A stretch of 64,000 nucleotides of DNA from Bacteroidales bacterium. Lineage in GTDB: Bacteria; Bacteroidota; Bacteroidia; Bacteroidales; UBA932. The notes under the pieces are model-generated. The model saw only the letters and a program-made list of their open reading frames with translations. It was not told where the DNA came from and did no database searches. The stretch's first letter is position 1. Each line of letters begins with the position of its first letter. Both the position numbers and the translations under genes were made by a program. Below are positions 43,104 through 50,170 of this stretch, in pieces. Where the stretch lies: positions 1-64,000 of the forward strand of contig JAFQAR010000002.1 in the NCBI GenBank assembly GCA_017399905.1, written 5' to 3'.

Positions 43104-44738
43104 TTATCTGTACTGAGCGAACTCTACGTCCTTGGCTGCTCTTTCAGCGAGCTTCTCGCACTTCGATGCAGCCTCGAGGTTAGACTTCACGGCAGCGGCG
43201 TTACCCTGGCGTGCAGCAGCTACTGCGCGGAGGTAAGCTGCGTTAGGGCACTCGCACTCGAGAGCAGCTGCAGGAGCGTTGTTTCCGTTGAGGAGAGCAA
43301 CGAGGGCAGCGTTGTAACCCTTCTTGCCTGCGAGCTTCTGAGCGGCAGCCTTGTATTCGCCGTCGAGTACGTCGATAACTGCAGCGTTCTCGACTGAAGT
43401 CTCGTTGTTTGCATAAGCGAAGTACTCTGCAGCAGCGTTGTAGTCGCCCTCACGCATTGCGATAACGCCGAGTGCGTTGTAAACGTCAGCGTCAGCCTGA
43501 GCCTTCTCGATAGCTCTCTTAGCCTTTCCGAGCTCATCCATGTGGATGTATGTAACGCCGAGGTTGTACTGTGCTGTGTTGCTGTCATACTTCTCGATAG
43601 CCTTCTTGTAGATAGCCACCTTGTCATCGTTCTCCTTCACGAGAGTAGCTGCGCGGAGAAGAGCGGTCTCGTCAAGAACGTCGATGTTCTCCTCGATAAG
43701 CTGGAGGAGCTCCTCGTTGGTGTAGTTCTTGAACTCTACGTTAGCGATGAATCTTGCGCGGCGGAGTTCAGGAAGAACCTCCTTTGCAAGTGATGAGTAT
43801 ACGGCAGACATGTTCTTGATCTCCTTCTCACGTACTGCAGGATCGCTGTACATTGAAAGAACGCGGATGATGAGGTCCTTGTCCTCGAGATCTGAAGCTG
43901 CTACGAGCTCCTGGAAGCCTTCCCAGTCCTCGGCGATGCTTGTAACGTTCACGTCACCGGTCATCTCCTTGCCCTTCACAACCTTTCCGTAAGCCTTCTC
44001 GGCAGTCTTTGAACGGTTGTCAGAAAGCTTTGCGTTCTGGTCTTCCTTTCCGTCAGGTGAAGCGTAAGCTACGACGTCAGTGCTTACGAGAGTCTTGCGC
44101 TCGTTGGCGAGGATCTCGTCGAGAGCAGCCTGGAAATCCTTCACTGACTGGCCCTTGAGCTCGCTGTTCCTTACGTTTGAGCTGTTGATCTGATAAAGGA
44201 TCTGACCCTCTGCAGTCTGCTTGATGACCTCCTGATAGCCGTCAGCCTTGTAGTCAACCTTGCCCTTCTGGCATACGAGCATGTAAGTTGTGTTTGCTCC
44301 GTCTGCAACCTTCTTTGAAGGGAGGTCTGCTGACTTTGCCTTGTACTTCACTGTACCGCGAAGCTCAAGATAGCACTTCTCCATGCCTGGAACATATTCG
44401 AAGCTTACAGGCTTTGTAACGGTAGCGCCCTCTGAAGGAACCACCTGATAGTTGTCCTGAACCTTCTCTCCCTGGAATACGTAAGGCTCCATCTTTGCCT
44501 CACCACCCTCGTAAACGATTACAGGAGTAACCTCGAGGATAGCCTTAGGGTGGAAGTAGTCTGCAGGATAAGTTACGGTAACGTCTGCGTTGATCTTGCC
44601 GCCTACGACCTCAAGAACTGCAGGATTGCATTTTACTGTCACGTTCTCTGCCATTTCGGCCATCTTCTCAGGTGAGCTGCAGGCAGCAGCTGCGATAGCG
44701 ATGGCAACAGCAGAAATGAATTTGATTGCTTTCTTCAT
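43104..44738 (-). CDS. OmpA-like / TPR lipoprotein, probably abundant
   Basis: A 544-residue lipoprotein (AAAAC, Cys20). The N-terminal part (about 30-175) is beta-rich. About 180-330 includes an OmpA-like peptidoglycan-binding core (ILYQINSSNVRNSELKGQSV, VVAYASPDGKEDQNAKLSDN, RSKTAEKAYGKV). About 340-540 are TPR-like repeats (YDSNTAQYNLGVTYIHMDEL, ADVYNALGVIAMREGDYNAA). Codon choice is strongly biased and low in variety, as in highly expressed genes. It is monocistronic, with a perfect -7 box and a strong terminator. A structural outer-membrane/peptidoglycan role is likely. Confidence 0.85.
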   Translation of the reverse strand: MKKAIKFISAVAIAIAAAACSSPEKMAEMAENVTVKCNPAVLEVVGGKINADVTVTYPADYFHPKAILEVTPVIVYEGGEAKMEPYVFQGEKVQDNYQVVPSEGATVTKPVSFEYVPGMEKCYLELRGTVKYKAKSADLPSKKVADGANTTYMLVCQKGKVDYKADGYQEVIKQTAEGQILYQINSSNVRNSELKGQSVKDFQAALDEILANERKTLVSTDVVAYASPDGKEDQNAKLSDNRSKTAEKAYGKVVKGKEMTGDVNVTSIAEDWEGFQELVAASDLEDKDLIIRVLSMYSDPAVREKEIKNMSAVYSSLAKEVLPELRRARFIANVEFKNYTNEELLQLIEENIDVLDETALLRAATLVKENDDKVAIYKKAIEKYDSNTAQYNLGVTYIHMDELGKAKRAIEKAQADADVYNALGVIAMREGDYNAAAEYFAYANNETSVENAAVIDVLDGEYKAAAQKLAGKKGYNAALVALLNGNNAPAAALECECPNAAYLRAVAAARQGNAAAVKSNLEAASKCEKLAERAAKDVEFAQYR

Positions 44739-44769
44739 ATCAGTAGTTTGGTTTTATAGTAAATATCCG

Positions 44770-44777
44770 CAAATATA
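44770..44777 (-). promoter_or_regulatory. -7 box of the OmpA/TPR gene
   Basis: TATATTTG on the reverse strand, with about 26 nt of leader to ATG 44738. Confidence 0.65.
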
Positions 44778-44817
44778 ATCATATTTTTATTTTAGACGAT
44801 ATGTTGGAGATTATTCT

Positions 44818-44825
44818 TAACTTTG
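44818..44825 (+). promoter_or_regulatory. -7 box of the sigma-54 activator operon
   Basis: TAACTTTG ends only 7 nt before ATG 44833, so the mRNA would be leaderless or nearly so. Confidence 0.6.
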
Positions 44826-44832
44826 CATCATT

Positions 44833-46083
44833 ATGACGAATCAGGATTTACAGGCTTTAAAGAACAAGTTCGATATAATCGGCAACGATCCGGCGCTCAA
44901 CAGGGCGCTGGAGATAGCCGTTGCCGTGGCTCCTACCGACATTACGGTCCTCATCACGGGTGAAAGCGGAGTCGGCAAGGAGAACATACCGAGGATAGTG
45001 CATCAGAACAGCCGCAGGAAGAACGGCAAATATTTTGCGATCAACTGCGGAGCCATACCGGAAGGAACCATAGATTCGGAACTTTTCGGACACGAGAAAG
45101 GTTCTTTTACCGGGGCCAACGAAATGAGGAGGGGCTATTTCGAGGAGGCCGACGGAGGCACGCTCTTCCTTGACGAGATAGGTGAGCTGCCGCTTGCGTC
45201 GCAGGCCAAGCTGCTCAGGGTGCTGCAGTCGGGCGAATTCATCAGGGTCGGATCTTCGAAGGTTCTGAAGACCGACGTGAGGGTCATCGCCGCGACCAAC
45301 ATCAACCTTTTCCATGCCGTTTCAAAGGGAAAGTTCCGCGAGGACCTTTACTATAGGCTCAATGCCGTTTCGATAACGATGCCGGCCCTGCGCGAACGTC
45401 CGGGCGACATCAACCTGCTTTTCCGTAAGTTCGCATCGGATTTTTCCGCAAAATACGGAGTGTGCAAGGTTACCCTTACGGAAGATGCTTCCATCATGCT
45501 GCGCAAGTACAGATGGCCCGGCAATATCCGCCAGCTCAAGAATATGGCCGAGACTGTTTCGGCCTTGGAATCTGCGAGACTTTCGGGCTATTCCGACAAG
45601 TGCGTGATAGATGCGGATGTCCTTTCGAGATACATACCTAAGGAGGAACCGAACCTTCTTCCTGCCAAGTCCGCCGCATATCAGGATTCTCCGGAAAGTG
45701 CCGGAGAGCGTGAGGCCATCATCAGGATGCTGTTCCAGCTGAAGCAGGATGTGGACTATCTGAAGGACGTCGTGGCGAAGGCGGGGCTCGGCAGGCCGGG
45801 CGCTCCGGCTCTGGCCGCTCCGGAGGAGACAGGCCATGAGTGGACGCCGCCGGTGCCGGAGCCGTATATGCCGGTACAGGAAATGCTGGCTCCGGAGGAG
45901 GATCCGGAGGAGCAGGACCTGCAGGAACGCGAGCCTGAAGACCTTTCGATAAGGACGGCGAGCCTTGACCTTATCGAGAAAGTGCTCAGGAAGCATGACG
46001 GCAACCGCAAGGCAGCCGCCGCGGAGCTCGGAATATCGGAAAGGACACTTTACCGCAAGATAAAGCAGATGACTGAAAAATAA
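44833..46083 (+). CDS. Sigma-54-dependent transcriptional activator
   Basis: A 416-residue AAA+ activator that opens RpoN-holoenzyme promoters. Walker A GESGVGKE (about 43-50), the sigma-54 contact loop GSFTGA (about 95, GAFTGA variant), Walker B GGTLFLDEIGEL and the arginine-finger region (REDLYYRLNAVSITMPALRE) are followed by a Fis-type HTH at the C-terminus (KHDGNRKAAAAELGISERTL). A proline/glutamate-rich linker of about 90 residues separates ATPase and HTH. It has no N-terminal receiver or sensor domain. Its TAA overlaps the lptE ATG by one base. This order (activator, lptE, TPR, secG) is familiar in Bacteroidales. Confidence 0.93.
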   Translation: MTNQDLQALKNKFDIIGNDPALNRALEIAVAVAPTDITVLITGESGVGKENIPRIVHQNSRRKNGKYFAINCGAIPEGTIDSELFGHEKGSFTGANEMRRGYFEEADGGTLFLDEIGELPLASQAKLLRVLQSGEFIRVGSSKVLKTDVRVIAATNINLFHAVSKGKFREDLYYRLNAVSITMPALRERPGDINLLFRKFASDFSAKYGVCKVTLTEDASIMLRKYRWPGNIRQLKNMAETVSALESARLSGYSDKCVIDADVLSRYIPKEEPNLLPAKSAAYQDSPESAGEREAIIRMLFQLKQDVDYLKDVVAKAGLGRPGAPALAAPEETGHEWTPPVPEPYMPVQEMLAPEEDPEEQDLQEREPEDLSIRTASLDLIEKVLRKHDGNRKAAAAELGISERTLYRKIKQMTEK

Positions 46084-46610
46084 TGGAAAAAAGAAGAATA
46101 ATACAGACCCTCGGAGTCGTTTCGGCTCTTTTGGTGACGATGTTCATCGTTCACTCATGCGGCATATACTCATTTACTGGAACCTCCATCCAGCCGGATG
46201 TAAAGACGGTGACTGTCAATTACTTCGAGTATAAGGCCCTTAAGGTGAACCCTTCCTTGAGCAACGACATCACCACGGCTCTCCAGGACAAGTTCCTCAA
46301 GCTGACAAGGCTCGAGCAGGTGGATATGGACGGAGACCTTGAGATCACAGGAACCGTGACAGGCTATGATGTGAAGGCTACGGCCATCACCGCCAACGAG
46401 CAGGCCGCTCAGAACAGGCTTACCGTCACCGTGAAGGTCAGCTTCGTCAACAGGAAGTATCCTGAGGACGATTTCGATGACAAGTCCTTCTCGGCCTATG
46501 CCGACTTCGACGCAATGACATCGCTTGATGCCGTCGAGTCCACTCTCTGTGAGGATATCATAGAGCAGCTCTGCGAGGATATATTCAATTCCACCGTTGC
46601 TAACTGGTAG
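46083..46610 (+). CDS. lptE: LPS-assembly lipoprotein LptE
   Basis: A 175-residue outer-membrane lipoprotein (IVHSC, Cys26) of the Bacteroidetes LptE family, the plug of the LptD translocon that inserts lipopolysaccharide. Features: GIYSFTGTSIQPDVKTVTVN at the mature N-terminus, the NDITTALQDKFLKLTRLEQV helix, and the strand pattern LEITGTVTGYDVKATAITAN. It overlaps the preceding stop by one base; the next gene starts 4 nt later. lptD is not in the window. Confidence 0.88.
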   Translation: MEKRRIIQTLGVVSALLVTMFIVHSCGIYSFTGTSIQPDVKTVTVNYFEYKALKVNPSLSNDITTALQDKFLKLTRLEQVDMDGDLEITGTVTGYDVKATAITANEQAAQNRLTVTVKVSFVNRKYPEDDFDDKSFSAYADFDAMTSLDAVESTLCEDIIEQLCEDIFNSTVANW

Positions 46611-46614
46611 TGCT

Positions 46615-47205
46615 ATGGGATACATTGACCTGAAGAAACTTAATCTTGATGAACTTGTAGGAGTCGTCAACCTTTATCCTTGGTTCGGAGGTGCGAGGAA
46701 GGAGCTGTGCGAACGTATGCTCAAGGTCGGCGGAGACGGCTGGGGTGAAGCCCAGTATGCCGATGCAGCCATGTACATAGCCTCCCGCGGCAAGATTTCC
46801 GACATGCTCCGCTCATCGCGCAGCTGCAACTGGACGGATGATGAAGTCGAGAACCTCATCAAATCCTACATTGCTGAAGATGATGCGGCAAAAGAGACGC
46901 CTTCAGGTCAGAGAAGGGTGCATGTGGTGGGAGGAGACTATTTCTCACAGGCCGAATACGACCAGGTCCGCCGCTCCGACGACAATGTATTCTCAAGATA
47001 TGCGGCCAAGGCAAAGCAGGAGAAGCCGTATGAGGTGCAGGAAGACTCTGAATTTGACCTTTATACGGAGACTTTGGCCCAGATTTATCTTGAACAGGGC
47101 TATCCGGAGCAGGCCAGAAGCATTTATTCTAAACTTCTTTTGGCTAATCCAGAAAAAAATGCTTACTTTGCAGCCCTTATTCAAAAAATTGACGAATTAA
47201 ATTAA
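46615..47205 (+). CDS. TPR-like cytosolic protein, conserved beside lptE/secG
   Basis: A 196-residue soluble protein without signal peptide. The N-terminal half (MGYIDLKKLNLDELVGVVNL) and the middle are unrecognised. A single TPR lies near residues 145-180 (LYTETLAQIYLEQGYPEQAR, SIYSKLLLANPEKNAYFAAL). Start ATG 46615 sits 4 nt after the lptE stop; ATG 46597 would overlap lptE and is disfavoured. secG begins 5 nt downstream. Function unknown. Confidence 0.75.
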   Translation: MGYIDLKKLNLDELVGVVNLYPWFGGARKELCERMLKVGGDGWGEAQYADAAMYIASRGKISDMLRSSRSCNWTDDEVENLIKSYIAEDDAAKETPSGQRRVHVVGGDYFSQAEYDQVRRSDDNVFSRYAAKAKQEKPYEVQEDSEFDLYTETLAQIYLEQGYPEQARSIYSKLLLANPEKNAYFAALIQKIDELN

Positions 47206-47210
47206 TTAAT

Positions 47211-47564
47211 ATGAACGCATTGTTTACTGTACTTACAGTTCTTGTGCTGATTGCCAGCATCCTCATCACTCTTATCGTGCTTCTTCAGAACGGCAAGGGC
47301 GGTGGACTTGCAAGCAACTTCGTTGCAGGAAACCAGACTTTCGGCGTACGTCAGACAACTGACATCCTCGAGAAGATCACATGGGGTCTTGTTGCCTTCA
47401 TCTTCGTATTCTCGATTGTGTCTACCTTCACACTCAACAACGGTGGAAAGGGTGTTGACTACACAGAGAAGATCGAAATGGCAGCTCCTGCTCCTGAGTT
47501 CCCGTCAGAGCTTCCTTCAGCTGAGGCTCCTGCTGAGGCACCGGCAGAGACTCCTGCAGAGTAA
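47211..47564 (+). CDS. secG: Preprotein translocase subunit SecG
   Basis: A 117-residue SecG. The first membrane helix (about 3-22, LFTVLTVLVLIASILITLIV) leads into the LLQNGKGGGLASNFVAGNQT motif, and the second helix follows (WGLVAFIFVFSIVSTFTL). A C-terminal tail rich in Ala, Pro and Glu (about 85-117) is common in Bacteroidetes SecG. It assists SecYE in protein export. Last gene of the operon. Confidence 0.95.
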   Translation: MNALFTVLTVLVLIASILITLIVLLQNGKGGGLASNFVAGNQTFGVRQTTDILEKITWGLVAFIFVFSIVSTFTLNNGGKGVDYTEKIEMAAPAPEFPSELPSAEAPAEAPAETPAE

Positions 47565-47624
47565 TCGGATTTTCCGCCTGCTGACAAATTGTCAGTAAAA
47601 GGCATTTGGAATATATTTTGACTT

Positions 47625-47656
47625 ATAGCCGTCTGTTCGAAAGAGCGGACGGCTAT
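47625..47656. terminator. Hairpin between secG and clpB
   Basis: ATAGCCGTC / GACGGCTAT, 9-bp stem with a 14-nt loop and no T-run. A small perfect palindrome CTGACAAATTGTCAG is just upstream at 47581-47595. Confidence 0.5.
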
Positions 47657-47698
47657 TACTGCATTGTGTAAATTGTACAACATATAAAACGAAACATC

Positions 47699-49936
47699 AT
47701 GACAGAAAACAAGTTTGAAAATCTGAACAGGTTCGCTGTCAATCTCAATGAGAGGGCGGCGCAAGGCAAGCTCGACCCCGTGATCGGAAGGGACGAGGAG
47801 ATAAGGAGAGTATTGCAGATCCTCAGCAGGAGGACGAAGAACAACCCCATCCTGGTCGGCGAACCGGGAGTCGGAAAGACCGCGGTATCCGAAGGCATAG
47901 CACAGAAGATTGTGGACGGAGACGTTCCGGAAAATCTGAAAAGCAGAAAGATATATTCCCTTGACCTTGGTGCACTGATAGCAGGTGCGAAATATCAGGG
48001 AGAATTCGAGGAGAGGCTCAAGGGAGTCGTGAAGGAAGTGGTAGACAGTGACGGAGAAGTGATCCTTTTCATAGATGAGATCCACACTCTGGTGGGTGCC
48101 GGACGTACTTCCGGTGCAATGGATGCATCGAACATCCTGAAGCCTGCCTTGGCTCGTGGAGAGCTCAGGACCATAGGCTCGACCACTCTCGACGAGTACC
48201 AGAAGTATTTCGAGGCGGACAAGGCTCTTGAAAGAAGATTCCAGATGGTTATGGTGGAGGAACCTTCTCCAGCGGCTTCGGTGTCGATCATGCGAGGTCT
48301 TAAGGAGCGTTATGAGAACCACCATAAGGTCCGTATCGAAGATGATGCCCTTATCGCGGCTGTGGAGCTTTCGCACCGATACATAACCAACCGTTTCCTT
48401 CCCGACAAGGCCATAGATCTTGTGGATGAGGCGGCTTCGAAGCTTCGTCTTGAGATGAATTCCGTGCCGGAGCCGATTGCGGAGCTTGACAGCAGGATAC
48501 GTCAGCTGGAGATCGAGAGGGAGGCCATCAAGCGTGAGGGTGTGTCCATGAAGATGGATAAGATCAAGGAAGAGCTAAAGGCTCTGAATGAGGAGAGGGA
48601 TGGCCTGCGCAGGCGCTGGGATGAGGAGAAGGGTATTCTTTCCGACCTCCAGTCCCAGAGGCAGAAGATGGAGGATTATAAGATAGAGGCACATAATGCC
48701 GAAAGGGCGGGAGACTATGGAAAGGTTGCGGAAATCCGTTACGGCAAGATGGCCGAAGCCCAGAAGAGGATCGACGAGCTTACCGCGCGTCAGGCAGAGA
48801 TAAAGGATCCGATCATCACCGAAGCCGTGACTCCGGAAGACATAGCCGAGGTTGTGGCGAAATGGACCGGCATACCTGTCCGCAGGATGCTTGAGAGCGA
48901 AAAGGACAAGCTTCTGCGCATGGAGTCTGAACTTCACAGGAGGGTTGTGGGGCAGGATATGGCCATACAGGCCGTTGCAGATGCGGTCAGACGTTCACGT
49001 GCCGGACTCCAGAACGAGAAGCGCCCTATAGGTTCGTTCCTGTTCATGGGTACGACCGGAGTCGGCAAGACAGAGCTTGCGAAGGCGCTTGCCGAGTTCC
49101 TCTTCAATGACGAGAACATGATGACCCGCATAGACATGAGCGAATATCAGGAGCGTCATTCCGTTAGCCGTCTGGTAGGTGCGCCTCCGGGCTATGTGGG
49201 CTATGACGAAGGCGGTCAGTTGACCGAGGCCGTAAGACGCAAGCCGTATTCGGTGGTGCTTCTGGACGAGATAGAGAAGGCTCATCCTGACGTGTTCAAC
49301 ATCCTCCTCCAGGTACTCGACGACGGACGTCTGACCGACAACAAGGGACGCACGGTGGACTTCAAGAATACCATCCTCATAATGACATCCAATGTAGGAG
49401 CGGACATCATCCAGAGCTATATGGAAAGGTTGCCGGCTGTCATTCCGGATGAGGTGGGTGGTTCCTCTGCCACTGTCATTCCGAGCGAGACCGGAGGTTC
49501 CTCTTTCACTGTCATTCCGAGCGAGACCGGAGGTCGAGACGAGGAATCTCCAAGAGCAAAAATGCTCTCCGACTGCCGCAATGAAGTCCTGGAAGTCCTC
49601 AAGCGTACGGTCCGTCCGGAGTTCCTCAACAGGATCGATGAGGTGATAATGTTCGAGCCTCTGTCGCAGACCGACATACGTGAAATCCTCCGCATGCAGA
49701 TCCGCGACCTTCAGGAGAAGCTTTCGGAGAACGGAGTGACGCTGGAGTTCACGGAAGGCTTTGAAGACTACATGAGCACCAAGGGCTATGAGCCGGCATA
49801 TGGCGCCCGTCCTATCAAGAGACTCATGCAGAAGGAACTTGTGAATCTTCTGGCGAAGTCCATCCTCGACGGTCATGTCCGCCGAGACTCGACCATCCGT
49901 GTCGATGTCCGTGACGGGCAGATAGTGTTCGAGTGA
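47699..49936 (+). CDS. clpB: ClpB-type disaggregase lacking the N-terminal domain
   Basis: A 745-residue AAA+ unfoldase. NBD1 has Walker A GEPGVGKT (54-61), Walker B LFIDEIHT and the ALRTIGSTTLDEY-type sensor. The coiled-coil middle domain (about 290-410) is full-size, as in ClpB and unlike ClpA. NBD2 has GTTGVGKT (about 450), VLLDEIEKAHPDVFN and RPEFLNRIDEVIMF. The roughly 150-residue Clp_N substrate-gating domain is missing; the protein begins just before the linker (NLNERAAQGKLDPVIGRDEE). Residues about 580-619 are a tandem-repeat insert from an intergenic repeat. It should resolve protein aggregates together with DnaK. Confidence 0.92.
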   Translation: MTENKFENLNRFAVNLNERAAQGKLDPVIGRDEEIRRVLQILSRRTKNNPILVGEPGVGKTAVSEGIAQKIVDGDVPENLKSRKIYSLDLGALIAGAKYQGEFEERLKGVVKEVVDSDGEVILFIDEIHTLVGAGRTSGAMDASNILKPALARGELRTIGSTTLDEYQKYFEADKALERRFQMVMVEEPSPAASVSIMRGLKERYENHHKVRIEDDALIAAVELSHRYITNRFLPDKAIDLVDEAASKLRLEMNSVPEPIAELDSRIRQLEIEREAIKREGVSMKMDKIKEELKALNEERDGLRRRWDEEKGILSDLQSQRQKMEDYKIEAHNAERAGDYGKVAEIRYGKMAEAQKRIDELTARQAEIKDPIITEAVTPEDIAEVVAKWTGIPVRRMLESEKDKLLRMESELHRRVVGQDMAIQAVADAVRRSRAGLQNEKRPIGSFLFMGTTGVGKTELAKALAEFLFNDENMMTRIDMSEYQERHSVSRLVGAPPGYVGYDEGGQLTEAVRRKPYSVVLLDEIEKAHPDVFNILLQVLDDGRLTDNKGRTVDFKNTILIMTSNVGADIIQSYMERLPAVIPDEVGGSSATVIPSETGGSSFTVIPSETGGRDEESPRAKMLSDCRNEVLEVLKRTVRPEFLNRIDEVIMFEPLSQTDIREILRMQIRDLQEKLSENGVTLEFTEGFEDYMSTKGYEPAYGARPIKRLMQKELVNLLAKSILDGHVRRDSTIRVDVRDGQIVFE
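49438..49551 (+). repeat. Intergenic-type repeat inserted in frame into clpB
   Basis: Three units starting TGTCATTCCG at 49438, 49474 and 49510. The first two are exactly 36 nt; the third continues as GAGCGAGACCGG, AGGTCGAGACGAGGAATC. They encode VIPDEVGGSSAT, VIPSETGGSSFT, VIPSETGGRDEE. The motif resembles dispersed CATTCCGAGCG...GAGGAATC repeats found between genes in Bacteroidetes. Confidence 0.85.
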
Positions 49937-49938
49937 TT

Positions 49939-49979
49939 CCATCGCAAGCGATGGGCCCCTCCCTCTGCGGCCAGAGGGG
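49939..49979 (+). terminator. Hairpins after clpB
   Basis: CCATCGC-AA-GCGATGG, then CCCTCTG-CGGC-CAGAGGG, starting directly behind the stop codon. No T-run. Confidence 0.4.
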
Positions 49980-50021
49980 TAGCATGGTCCGAAAAAGAGG
50001 CTTAGATGACTTTTTGAATCG

Positions 50022-50121
50022 TCACCTAACAATCTGATTTATAGACATTTATGCACCAATGGGTCGGAGATTTTTCCGACCCATTAGCGCATAATATATT
50101 TAGTATCACTGACTTAGGTGA
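50022..50121. repeat. REP-like element, copy 3 (solitary)
   Basis: 100 nt with perfect inverted ends TCACCTAA / TTAGGTGA and the central hairpin at 50057-50084 (AATGGGTCGG, loop AGATTTTT, CCGACCCATT). No transposase is adjacent. It lies between clpB and the S46 peptidase gene, in the same orientation as copies 1 and 2. Confidence 0.85.
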
Positions 50122-50170
50122 TTTTCGTAATTTTCCACCACCATGTGCGGATCTTAAAACAAGGGAGTGC

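Noticed and set aside
48995-50032. 345-codon frame opposite clpB
   Set aside because: Antisense to conserved AAA+ motifs and runs through the in-frame repeat; no recognisable domain.
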